Positions 25,125-32,825 of a DNA stretch of 54,187 bases are shown here, one piece after another. The notes beneath the pieces are model-generated. The model did no database searches. It was not told where the DNA came from and was given only the letters and a program-made list of their open reading frames with translations. This DNA comes from Planctomyces sp. SH-PL62 (GTDB lineage Bacteria; Planctomycetota; Planctomycetia; Planctomycetales; Planctomycetaceae): assembly GCA_945893075.1 (NCBI GenBank), contig CAMDDX010000007.1, forward strand, positions 1-54,187, in the 5' to 3' direction. A program made the translations under genes and the position numbers. How positions within the stretch are numbered: the stretch's first letter is position 1; the number at the start of each line of letters is the position of its first letter.

Positions 25125-25699
25125 GTCGCTGGTCCTTTGGAAAAACGTGCCCAAGTTTCTGGTGCATGAACCGTCGTGACCGCCGTTTGAGTCCCCTCAG
25201 CAACGAGTTGATACCCAGTGCGGCGCGAATTATCCACGACTCGCCATTCATCGGCAATCGGTTGATAGAGTCGCAGGAAGTTGTCCCAACTTCGGACATA
25301 ACGCGACCGAATTGTCGGCTCTGGAATTGAATGGCCTCCGGTTTGAACGCGAAGTCGCACGCGCTCAACCGCCAGGTCGGCACTGTTCAACCACGAGTAA
25401 AACAAAAAGACTTGGTAGCCCTCTTCTCGAAGTTTTCTCAGCCATGCGGCATACGTTCGACCCGACAAGGTTGTCTCGAAGGCAAAGTCTTCACCAGCCT
25501 GAGCAAAGTCGTCCAACTGTTGAAGCATCAAGCGGCCCGCCTGAAATGCTTGAGTGTCTGGGGCCAATCCGTTCAACCCTTGGGCGATTGCGTCAGCATT
25601 CACGAACGCTTTCGAGTGCAGAATCTCCGACAACAGCGTCTTCGAGACCGTCGTCTTCCCGGCACCATTCGGACCAGCGATTACGACAACTTGGGGCAT
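25121..25699 (-). CDS. Zeta-toxin-family ATPase
   Basis: A 192-residue protein, MPQVVVIAGPNGAGKTTVSK (Walker A GPNGAGKTT, 9-17), then FVNADAIAQGLNGLAPDTQA, a FAFETTLSGRTYAAWLRKLR segment typical of zeta/PezT-like kinases, and later VRLRVQTGGHSIPEPTIRSR. Zeta toxins phosphorylate UDP-GlcNAc and block cell-wall synthesis; shorter relatives of this subfamily may have other substrates. ATG 25699 is preceded by GGAGG, which lies in a palindromic element (25705-25732). It sits 42 bp after the MoxR gene on the same strand. Confidence 0.85.
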   Translation of the reverse strand: MPQVVVIAGPNGAGKTTVSKTLLSEILHSKAFVNADAIAQGLNGLAPDTQAFQAGRLMLQQLDDFAQAGEDFAFETTLSGRTYAAWLRKLREEGYQVFLFYSWLNSADLAVERVRLRVQTGGHSIPEPTIRSRYVRSWDNFLRLYQPIADEWRVVDNSRRTGYQLVAEGTQTAVTTVHAPETWARFSKGPAT

Positions 25700-25704
25700 A
25701 ACAC

Positions 25705-25732
25705 GCCTCCGCCCGCCTGAAGGCGGGACTAC
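25705..25732. repeat. Half palindromic element carrying the zeta-gene ribosome-binding site
   Basis: On the minus strand it reads GTAGTCCCGCCTTCAGGCGG-GCGGAGGC: an arm of the compound family (CCCGCCT-tc-AGGCGGG with GTAG at its outer end). Its GGAGG lies 6-7 bp before the zeta start codon at 25699. Confidence 0.7.
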
Positions 25733-25741
25733 GATTTTGGC

Positions 25742-26803
25742 TCACGCCGCGAAGATTTTTTGGAAGCGGGGGTCGCGGGAGAGTTCGCCCTCTTTGGCCG
25801 GAGTCGATTCGATCAGCTTGTCGATGACGTGGTCGGGGGTGATCCCTTCGGACTCGGCGGCGAAGTTCAGGACGATGCGGTGGCGGAGGACCGGTTTGGC
25901 CATCTCGATGATGTCGTCGGTGCTGACATGCGTGCGGCCACTGAGCAACGCTCGGGTCTTGCCGCCGAGCAGCAAGTATTGGACGGCGCGCGGACCGGCT
26001 CCCCAGCTCAGCCATTCGTTGATGAAAGCGGGCGTGCCGTCTTGGCGGACTCGCGTTTGGCGAGCGAGGGCGAGGGCGTATTCGACGACGTGGTCGGTCA
26101 CCGGCACTTGGCGGACAATACGTTGGAGTTCGATGATGTCATCATCGTCGAGGACCGCTTCGACGGCGTCGTTGTGGATGCCGGTCGTTTGCTTCGCGAT
26201 TTGTTTTTCTTCGGCGAAGTTCGGATAGCCGACGTGGACCTTGAACATGAAGCGATCTTGTTGCGCTTCCGGAAGAGCGTACGTCCCTTCTTGCTCAATC
26301 GGGTTCTGCGTGGCGAGCACGAAGAACGGGTCGGCGAGAATGTGCCGCGTTTGGCCGACGGTGACTTGCCGTTCTTGCATCGCTTCCAGCAGCGCGGCTT
26401 GAGTCTTCGGGGGCGTGCGGTTGATTTCGTCCGCCAGGATGACGTTGTGGAACAGCGGACCGGTGATGAAGCGGAACTCGCGCTGGCCGGTGCTTTTGTT
26501 TTCTTGCAAGACTTCGGTGCCGGTGATGTCGGCGGGCATCAAGTCGGGCGTGAATTGGATGCGAGCGAACGACATCGACAAGCAGCGGGCCAGTGTGCTG
26601 ATCATCAAGGTCTTGGCGAGTCCCGGCACTCCTTCCAGCAAGCAATGTCCGCGGCTGAACATGGCAATCAACAACTGGTCGATGACCTCATTCTGGCCGA
26701 CGATGACCTGCGCCATCTGCTCGCGGATTTTTCGGTATCCCTGGCTCAGTTTCTCGATGGAATCCCCCGCTGCCGCCTCGATCGCCGCTCGGTCGTCGCT
26801 CAT
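25742..26803 (-). CDS. moxR: MoxR-family AAA+ ATPase
   Basis: A 353-residue protein. Walker A GVPGLAKT (58-65), Walker [10 protein letters not shown], sensor-like [20 protein letters not shown] and [11 protein letters not shown] give the MoxR/RavA clade signature. The C-terminal lid includes [20 protein letters not shown]. MoxR ATPases act as chaperones that assemble or activate von Willebrand-domain partners; a DUF58 gene follows, separated by three inserted genes. ATG 26803 opens [20 protein letters not shown], and a GGTGG sits upstream. The upstream region is shared with the divergent DUF151 gene and contains a direct repeat TCGGGCAATCAG/TCGGGCAATCAA at 26886-26910. Confidence 0.95.
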   Translation of the reverse strand: MSDDRAAIEAAAGDSIEKLSQGYRKIREQMAQVIVGQNEVIDQLLIAMFSRGHCLLEGVPGLAKTLMISTLARCLSMSFARIQFTPDLMPADITGTEVLQENKSTGQREFRFITGPLFHNVILADEINRTPPKTQAALLEAMQERQVTVGQTRHILADPFFVLATQNPIEQEGTYALPEAQQDRFMFKVHVGYPNFAEEKQIAKQTTGIHNDAVEAVLDDDDIIELQRIVRQVPVTDHVVEYALALARQTRVRQDGTPAFINEWLSWGAGPRAVQYLLLGGKTRALLSGRTHVSTDDIIEMAKPVLRHRIVLNFAAESEGITPDHVIDKLIESTPAKEGELSRDPRFQKIFAA

Positions 26804-27030
26804 GAAGCCACCAAACTCCGAATGCTGGTTGTGTCGAATCAATTCCTCTCCGCGAGGAGGGCAGACTCTAGCGGTCGTTCGGAAGTCGGGCAATCAGTCG
26901 GGCAATCAATGGATCGGGACCGCTTTGATTGTCCCAGGCAGGACGCTGCCGCGTTCTCAAGGCGACTCCTATAATCCCGCGAACTCGCCGGAAGCATCTT
27001 GCCGGCCGACCTACTTACAAGAGGTGTCCC

Positions 27031-27429
27031 GTGCTCGTGCCGATGGAACTTGCCCGCATCATGATTAGCGAAGTCAGCGACCAGCAGGTGATCTACCTGC
27101 GTGCGGTCGACGGCGAGCGAATGCTGCCGATCTTGATTGGCCTGTTCGAGGCCACCAGCATCGACCGTCGCGTCAAAAAAGAATACCCGCAGCGACCGCT
27201 GACTCACGACTTACTCAAGGCGACCGTCGAGGCCCTGGGCGGCGAGATCGAAAGCATCGTCATCAACGACTTGCGCGAGCACACGTACTTCGCCAAGCTG
27301 CAGATTCGCCAAGGGGGCAACCTCGTCGAAGTCGACAGCCGCCCCAGCGACGCCGTCGCTCTGGCCGTCCATTACGAACCGCACCTGCCGATCTACGTTG
27401 ATTCCAGTGTGCTGGACCAAGTCCCGTAG
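27031..27429 (+). CDS. Bifunctional nuclease-like protein (DUF151)
   Basis: A 132-residue protein: VPMELARIMISEVSDQQVIY, LRAVDGERMLPILIGLFEAT then SIDRRVKKEYPQRPLTHDLL, and DSRPSDAVALAVHYEPHLPI near the end, all diagnostic of the DUF151/BFN family. The GTG start (27031) matches relatives that begin a few residues before MEL and has AGAGGT upstream. Its TAG stop (27427-27429) is part of the following palindromic element. Confidence 0.9.
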   Translation: MLVPMELARIMISEVSDQQVIYLRAVDGERMLPILIGLFEATSIDRRVKKEYPQRPLTHDLLKATVEALGGEIESIVINDLREHTYFAKLQIRQGGNLVEVDSRPSDAVALAVHYEPHLPIYVDSSVLDQVP

Positions 27430-27506
27430 GTCAGGCTTTCCAGCCTGACCCGTTTGCGGATCGCGTGCTGAACTTCAGAGCGGTCAGGCTGGAAAGCCTG
27501 ACCTAC
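27426..27506. repeat. Compound palindromic element between DUF151 and NUDIX genes
   Basis: GTAGGTCAGGCTTTCCAGCC-TGACC ... GGTCAGGCTGGAAAGCCTGA-CCTAC. Each arm is palindromic (GGTCAGGCT-ttcc-AGCCTGACC). It begins with the DUF151 stop codon and ends five bases before the NUDIX ATG, so the whole intergenic space is the element. Confidence 0.85.
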
Positions 27507-27511
27507 TTTTT

Positions 27512-28030
27512 ATGCCCGAAGAACTCTTCGACATCGTTGATGATCAAGACCGCGTGATCGGCCAGATGGCTCGATCCGAAGTTCATCGGCGGAAACTCTT
27601 TCACCGCGCGGTGTCGATCTTCGTGTTCGATTCACGCGGGCGGTTGTTATTGCAGCAGCGCTCGGCAACGAAGGACGAGTACCCCCTGTGTTACACGTCA
27701 TCCGCCTCGGGGCATGTCTCCGCCGGAGAAAACTACGATGAGACCGCCCCGCGCGAGTTACAGGAAGAACTCGGCCTGACGTCGCCGATCGAACGGCTCG
27801 CCGACTTTCCCGCCGGGCCGGAGACGGCGAACGAGTTCACCGTCCTCTATCGCACCATCACCGACACGCCGCCACAGTTCGATCCCGGTGAGATCGCTGG
27901 CGGCGCGTTCTATGAGCTGTCTGAAATCGACGACTGGCTGGCTCGTTCTCCCGAACAGTTTTCGCCACCATTTCGCGTCGCCTACCTGTGGTATCGATCA
28001 ACTTGTGATTCGCATCCACCGCGCGGCTGA
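27512..28030 (+). CDS. NUDIX hydrolase, YfcD/Idi-like
   Basis: A 172-residue protein. The N-terminus ([20 protein letters not shown], then [20 protein letters not shown]) and the Nudix box [20 protein letters not shown] (67-86, GX5EX7REUXEE pattern) are clear, with [18 protein letters not shown] near the end. This arrangement is that of the YfcD branch, related to isopentenyl-diphosphate isomerase; substrate unknown. There is no ribosome-binding site apart from the palindrome immediately before the ATG, so translation may depend on the upstream gene. Confidence 0.9.
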   Translation: MPEELFDIVDDQDRVIGQMARSEVHRRKLFHRAVSIFVFDSRGRLLLQQRSATKDEYPLCYTSSASGHVSAGENYDETAPRELQEELGLTSPIERLADFPAGPETANEFTVLYRTITDTPPQFDPGEIAGGAFYELSEIDDWLARSPEQFSPPFRVAYLWYRSTCDSHPPRG

Positions 28031-28047
28031 GCCATCCTCGGCCTTCA

Positions 28048-28118
28048 TTTTCCGCCCCACATTTTCCGCCAGCCTCTTCCAGATTTTGAATGAGCTGGCA
28101 AAAAATGGAGGGCGAAAG
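28048..28118. repeat. GGCGGAAAA-type palindromic element (copy 4)
   Basis: TTTTCCGCCCCACATTTTCC-GCCAGC and inverse GCTGGCAAAAAATGGAGGGC-GAAAG around a spacer of about 20 bp. It lies between the NUDIX gene and the CehA-type gene. Confidence 0.8.
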
Positions 28119-28159
28119 AGGAAGACATTCCGCCGGCCAAACTTTATCGGAGTTTCCAC

Positions 28160-29773
28160 ATGTCACTCGCGCGTGTGTTGATGATCGCCAGCCTGACTGC
28201 ATTTGTGCTGCCGTTGCTGTCCGGCAAGTTACCTGCCGCACTCTTGCAGGGAGAGATTCGCGACGCCGAGTCCGGCCAACTGCTCCCCGCTCGGCTTTAC
28301 ATCCAGTCGGCGGACGGGACGAAATGGTTCTTCGCGAAGTCCGCCGACCCGAAGGGCTCGGCCATCATTTATGACAAAGCCCGCGATCAGAAGAGCATTG
28401 AGAAACACACAACGCTGTCGGCTCATCCGTTCGTCGCCGAGCTACCTCCCGGCAAGTACACGCTCACCGTCGAACGCGGCAAGGAGTACTTGACCGCGAC
28501 AAAAGAGGTCGCAGTCGGAGCGCAGCCGCTCGACGTAAAAATCGCACTCAAACGCTGGATCAACATGGCCGAGCGTGGCTGGTACTCCGGCGACACGCAC
28601 GTGCATCGTCCCATCTCCGAACTGTCGAACGTCGCGCTGGCCGAAGACCTCAACATGGTCTATCCAATGTCGCAGTGGGTCACGGTGACTCACACGCTGC
28701 CGGAGAAAGGCCGAGTCGATCCGCAGCCGATCCCGACCGAGCCAATCTTCGCCGATCCAACACACGCCATCGTGCCGCGCAACACCGAGTACGAAATCTT
28801 CTCCGTCGGCGAGAAGCGACACACGCTCGGCGCGGTCCTGATCCTCGGCCAGAAGGAACCGCTAAAGATCGGGATCCCGCCGCTGAAGGGAGTCGCCGAA
28901 GAGGCTCATCGGCAAGGTGCGTTGCTCGACCTCGAAAAGCACTCGTGGGCCTGGACGCCGATCATCGCGCCGATCATGAAGGCAGACTTGTACCCGCTCT
29001 CGAACAATCACATCTGGCGCACCGAGTTCGCCTTCAAGTCCTGGACCATCGAAAACAACTGGCGCGACAACCCGCGTATCGAGACCGACAAAGAGGGCTT
29101 CACCGAGTCCGGCTGGCTGCACTTCGGCTGGGAGCAGTACTACGCAATGCTCAACTGCGGCCTACGAATGCGTCCAACTGCCGGCACCGCCAACGGCGTG
29201 CATCCGGTCCCGGCCGGCTTCAGCCGAGTCTACGTCGATCTCGGCGAAGAAAAATTCACGCCGGTACTCTGGCAGAAGCGGCTCAACGAAGGCCGCAGCT
29301 TCGTGACGACCGGGCCGATGGTCACGGCATCGGTCACCAAAAGCGGTGATGACAAAGTGCAGTACATAAAAATTGTCGGGGCCGCAGAGTGTGTGTCATC
29401 AGACCAGCGTGTGGAGGTTGTGAAGAACGGTGAGATCGTCGGAACGATCGCTGGCAGTGCATTTCAAATGGGACGCGACAGTTTTGTCACGAAGTTTGAA
29501 TTTGCTCCCGATCAAATCGCAGGCACTTCGTGGTATGCCCTCCGCTGCATTGAGAAACTGCCCAATGGACGAATTCGATTCGCTCACACTGCGCCGGTGT
29601 TTTTCGATGTTCCGGCGAAACCACTTCATCCGAATCGAGACCAAGTCCGCTATTTGATCCAGCGTTGTGAAGAAGAAATCGCTCGCAACAAGGACGTGCT
29701 CAGCAAGGCCGAACTGGACGAGTACCGCGATGCGTTGGAGTTCTATCGTGGCAAGCTGGAGACGGCGCGGTGA
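28160..29773 (+). CDS. Exported CehA/McbA-family metallohydrolase
   Basis: A 537-residue protein: signal peptide (MSLARVLMIASLTAFVLPLL), then an N-terminal beta domain (GEIRDAESGQLLPARLYIQS, LPPGKYTLTVERGKEYLTAT). The metal-binding start is YSGDTHVH (142-149), followed by NTEYEIFSV and a late His/Glu region (LLDLEKHSWAWTPI). This matches the PHP-like CehA/McbA hydrolases common in planctomycetes. Substrate unknown; periplasmic location likely. GGAG lies 7-10 bp upstream of ATG 28160. It is followed directly by a long palindrome. Confidence 0.85.
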   Translation: MSLARVLMIASLTAFVLPLLSGKLPAALLQGEIRDAESGQLLPARLYIQSADGTKWFFAKSADPKGSAIIYDKARDQKSIEKHTTLSAHPFVAELPPGKYTLTVERGKEYLTATKEVAVGAQPLDVKIALKRWINMAERGWYSGDTHVHRPISELSNVALAEDLNMVYPMSQWVTVTHTLPEKGRVDPQPIPTEPIFADPTHAIVPRNTEYEIFSVGEKRHTLGAVLILGQKEPLKIGIPPLKGVAEEAHRQGALLDLEKHSWAWTPIIAPIMKADLYPLSNNHIWRTEFAFKSWTIENNWRDNPRIETDKEGFTESGWLHFGWEQYYAMLNCGLRMRPTAGTANGVHPVPAGFSRVYVDLGEEKFTPVLWQKRLNEGRSFVTTGPMVTASVTKSGDDKVQYIKIVGAAECVSSDQRVEVVKNGEIVGTIAGSAFQMGRDSFVTKFEFAPDQIAGTSWYALRCIEKLPNGRIRFAHTAPVFFDVPAKPLHPNRDQVRYLIQRCEEEIARNKDVLSKAELDEYRDALEFYRGKLETAR

Positions 29774-29777
29774 CGTC

Positions 29778-29887
29778 AACGTAGCCATCATCGCTCCGCG
29801 TGATGAGCCGAACGCTCCAAAAGACTTCGCGAAAGCGAGCCGCTGTGAAGCGCTCGGCTCGTCACGCGGAGCGACGACGGCGACGTT
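29778..29887. repeat. Long palindrome whose arms encode the same peptide on both strands
   Basis: Arms of about 40 bp, AACGTAGCCATCATCGCTCC-GCGTGATGAGCC and the inverse, around a loop of about 30 bp. Both strands encode a similar peptide (N-V-A-x-x-A-P-R-D-E-P). It fills the space between the convergent CehA-type and membrane-protein genes. Confidence 0.75.
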
Positions 29888-29890
29888 CAC

Positions 29891-31504
29891 TTACCCGGCC
29901 TTCGCTGCCGGCACTGGCACGGTTGTCTTAAAGTGAAACCCATCCACTCGGCTGACCGTCGCCGTGCAGACGACCGCTTGTAGAACCATCAGCAGCAACC
30001 AACCGCGCGCGGGAGTGCCGGTGTATTCGGGGAGCGTTTGGCCGGGACCGTTGACGATCTTGGCGGTGATTTCTGGTTCGCGGCTGGAGACCCACAGCAG
30101 CCACGGCATCAAGAAGATCCACAACCGCGCCGCCTCGCCGGAGTTCTTTCCACTCAGCCACAACACGGCCAGCGTCACGAAGCACCACAACCGAAAACTC
30201 GCTAACGAGCGGCCGGAACGCAGGCAGCCTTTCGTGCTGGTCAGCCAACTCGAAGCGGCGAAGAGAAAGACTGGCGTACCGGCCGCTAGAGCTAACTCGA
30301 TCGGGTTGACCAGCAACCACGATGAAAACGTTCGCGGGTACTTCGCGTAGAAGCCGGCGTGATTCTGGAAGTTCTGCATCCACACGCTCGGCAGATCGAG
30401 CGAGTACAGCCACCAGGTCATCCCAACAAAAATGGCAAACGTCGCCAGCGCGGCCGCAACGCACTGCGCCAATTCTTTCACGCGAGTGCCAAACGGTTCG
30501 ATGGCCTCGCCGAACGCGCAGTCGGCCAGCGTCCACAGCGCGGCGAGAAATGCGATCGGCAACATCGCGAGACTCAACGTCATTCCCAGGAACATCACCA
30601 ATCCAGCGAGCAATCCCGCCGCAATGGACCGTTGAGACCACGCTCGCCCCCAGACGGCGAGGAACGACGTCGCGAAGAACGGCAGCCATAAATCTGACAC
30701 CGGATGAAACACCGCCAACGCGGGGACCAACGGCCACAAACAGACCGCTCGCCACGCCACTTCGCGCCCGCAGGTCTGACGCGCGAGAAAGAACAGCGGC
30801 ACCACCGTGCTCATCGCCGCCAGCGCGGCCAGTAAGCCAGACAGCCACAACGCGGCTCGGTCCACGTCCGTCAGTGGCATCGTCGTTCTCGACGAGTTCG
30901 CGGCGATGATCTGAATGCCTTCTCGCACCGAGTCTGGCTGATACTCCAGCAGCATCGGTTGCAACTTCGGGAAGCGGGTCAAGAACCTGATGATCGACTT
31001 GTGCAACAGAATGAATCCGGGCGGATGCGTACCGAAGTGCAACACATCTCCTTCGCGCATTCGCTCGGCATACTTGGCGAGGTAATCCGGCTCTTGGCTC
31101 GCGCGGCCTTTCGCTTCTTCGTAGTAACCTTGAAAGCCGTGATACCAAATCACCCAGCCGACCTTGTTCAGCCGATGCGGCTCCGGCGGACATTCCTGAA
31201 CGATGCTGTGCCACGTCGCCCCACCGATTACCAGCGCCGCCAGCCAACCGGTCATCTCCCAGCGATTCGCTTCCAGCACTCGGCGATCGGCGAACAAGCA
31301 AAACAGCAAATAGCCGACGGTTGCCAGAGCCGCGATTCCCCAACCCAACGCGGTCTCTTTGAAGGTCGCATCATCGAACTGAATGCGGTCCCAAGTCCAT
31401 TCGTTGGGAACACCCAGCGGCAGGTCCGATCCCCACAACAACCAGATCGTCGCCGCCACGCCCGCCAACTGAGCCAGCCAGAACAACACCTTCGTCGCAC
31501 GCAT
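29891..31504 (-). CDS. Polytopic membrane protein, possibly glycosyltransferase-like
   Basis: A 537-residue protein with about ten hydrophobic segments and a long loop HFGTHPPGFILLHKSIIRFL. That loop, with its HPPG motif between helices one and two, resembles the loop of GT39/PMT-like or dolichyl-phosphate mannose-using transferases. The rest has no recognisable catalytic motif. ATG 31504 has TGAGGAGC upstream. The call is a membrane protein of unknown function; the GT suggestion is weak. Confidence 0.75.
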   Translation of the reverse strand: MRATKVLFWLAQLAGVAATIWLLWGSDLPLGVPNEWTWDRIQFDDATFKETALGWGIAALATVGYLLFCLFADRRVLEANRWEMTGWLAALVIGGATWHSIVQECPPEPHRLNKVGWVIWYHGFQGYYEEAKGRASQEPDYLAKYAERMREGDVLHFGTHPPGFILLHKSIIRFLTRFPKLQPMLLEYQPDSVREGIQIIAANSSRTTMPLTDVDRAALWLSGLLAALAAMSTVVPLFFLARQTCGREVAWRAVCLWPLVPALAVFHPVSDLWLPFFATSFLAVWGRAWSQRSIAAGLLAGLVMFLGMTLSLAMLPIAFLAALWTLADCAFGEAIEPFGTRVKELAQCVAAALATFAIFVGMTWWLYSLDLPSVWMQNFQNHAGFYAKYPRTFSSWLLVNPIELALAAGTPVFLFAASSWLTSTKGCLRSGRSLASFRLWCFVTLAVLWLSGKNSGEAARLWIFLMPWLLWVSSREPEITAKIVNGPGQTLPEYTGTPARGWLLLMVLQAVVCTATVSRVDGFHFKTTVPVPAAKAG

Positions 31505-31577
31505 CGTCGCTCCTCAACAGATCAAATTCGCCGCTCCATCAGCGGCGCGGGACTCTATCGGAAGACGAGCGTGCGAC

Positions 31578-31641
31578 ACCAGCACGACGCGCGAGCGAGT
31601 GGTTGTTATCGAGCAACCACTCGCTCGCGCGTCGTGCTGGT
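31578..31641. repeat. Perfect 64-bp hairpin
   Basis: 28-bp perfect arms (ACCAGCACGACGCGCGAGCG-AGTGGTTG and its inverse) with an 8-bp loop (TTATCGAG), between the divergent membrane-protein and YheT-type genes. The remaining 31505-31722 shows no gene. It has no U-tract, so it is not a typical terminator. Confidence 0.85.
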
Positions 31642-31722
31642 ATGTCAGCGCGCTTTTCTCAAGTTGAAACATTGGTCAACCGCGTGGCACGGAGAACATA
31701 GACTCGCTCGAATACCGCCCCT

Positions 31723-32703
31723 ATGCCGCCGATTACAATTCCACCGTTCCGATCTCACTGGGCTTTGGCGGGAGGTCATCGCCAGACACTCGCCGGAGCA
31801 TTCTTCCCCGGCCGCTTGCCCGACGAACGCGCCGTAATTCGTCATATTCCTCTGCCCGACGGTGACACGCTCGCCGTTCACGACGACTGCCCGCTGGATT
31901 GGACGAATGCCGATCCGGTCGTCGTGATGCTGCACGGACTCGCCGGTTGTCACCGCAGTTCCTACTTGGTTCGCATGGCAGCGTTGCTCAACGAATGCGG
32001 CATCCGCACGTTTCGATTGGACCTGCGGGGTTGCGGTGCCGGTTTTGGATTGGCTCTGAAACCCTACAACGCAGGCTGCTCGGACGATGTGCTGGCCGTA
32101 TTGCGAGCGGTGATTGAGTGGTGCCCCAACTCGCCGATCTCGTTGTTCGGTTTCTCGCTGGGGGGCAACATCGTTTTGAAGTTGCTGGGCGAGACTCCCG
32201 AACGAGTCCCCTCGGAACTCGTTCGAGCAGCCGCGATCAATCCGCCGATTGACTTGGCAAGTTGCACCTACGGCCTGTCGCGCTGGCCACAGCGGCATTA
32301 CGACGCCTACTTTGTGCGGCAGTTGTTGCAGCGGCTGCGCGAGCTTCAGCAGCAACGAACCGACTTCGTGCCGCCGGCGTTTGCTCGGACACCGCGCCGG
32401 CTGGTCGAGTTTGATGACCAATACACCGCTCCGCGTTCCGGGTATCGCAATGCCGACGACTACTACCAGCAATGCAGCTCCGAGCAGTTCATTCCCGCGA
32501 TCCGACTCCCGACGCTGATCCTCACCTCACGCAACGATCCACTGATTCCAATCGCGTCTTTCGAACGTCTCTCTCCACCAGCCAACGTCCGGCTGCACAT
32601 CGCCGAGGGAGGCGGACATCTCGGCTACCTCGCGACCGGCAACGGCGAGCGTTCCAGAGATTGGCTACAGACGCAGTTGCGCGATTGGGTGCTGCCGCAG
32701 TAG
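31723..32703 (+). CDS. YheT-family alpha/beta hydrolase
   Basis: A 326-residue protein. It has the oxyanion-type HG at 71-72 (VVVMLHGLAGCHRSSYL), nucleophile elbow GFSLGG (Ser145), TFRLDLRGCGAGFG and a late His in EGGGHLGYL. This is the layout of the YheT branch of alpha/beta hydrolases, whose substrates are unclear. ATG 31723. The TAG stop (32701-32703) is in the outer arm of the following palindromic element. Confidence 0.9.
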   Translation: MPPITIPPFRSHWALAGGHRQTLAGAFFPGRLPDERAVIRHIPLPDGDTLAVHDDCPLDWTNADPVVVMLHGLAGCHRSSYLVRMAALLNECGIRTFRLDLRGCGAGFGLALKPYNAGCSDDVLAVLRAVIEWCPNSPISLFGFSLGGNIVLKLLGETPERVPSELVRAAAINPPIDLASCTYGLSRWPQRHYDAYFVRQLLQRLRELQQQRTDFVPPAFARTPRRLVEFDDQYTAPRSGYRNADDYYQQCSSEQFIPAIRLPTLILTSRNDPLIPIASFERLSPPANVRLHIAEGGGHLGYLATGNGERSRDWLQTQLRDWVLPQ

Positions 32704-32822
32704 CGCACGCGGCTCGCGGACGTAGACCGGACGCCTACGTCCGGTCACCTCTGTGGTGATTATCGTGACGAGTTATGGAACAGTGAGACCGGACGTGGGC
32801 GTCCGGTCTACATCCGCGCTAC
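32700..32822. repeat. Nested palindromic elements, GTAGACC family
   Basis: Outer arms GTAGCGCACGCGG ... CCGCGCTAC enclose a compound element at 32722-32811 (GTAGACCGGACGCCTACGTC-CGGTC ... GACCGGACGTGGGCGTCCGG-TCTAC). The outer TAG is the stop codon of the YheT-type gene. It lies between convergent genes. Confidence 0.8.
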
Positions 32823-32825
32823 GTT

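Noticed and set aside
25760-26974. Long plus-strand open frame opposite moxR
   Set aside because: Shadow of the MoxR gene, whose Walker motifs and start are clear on the minus strand.
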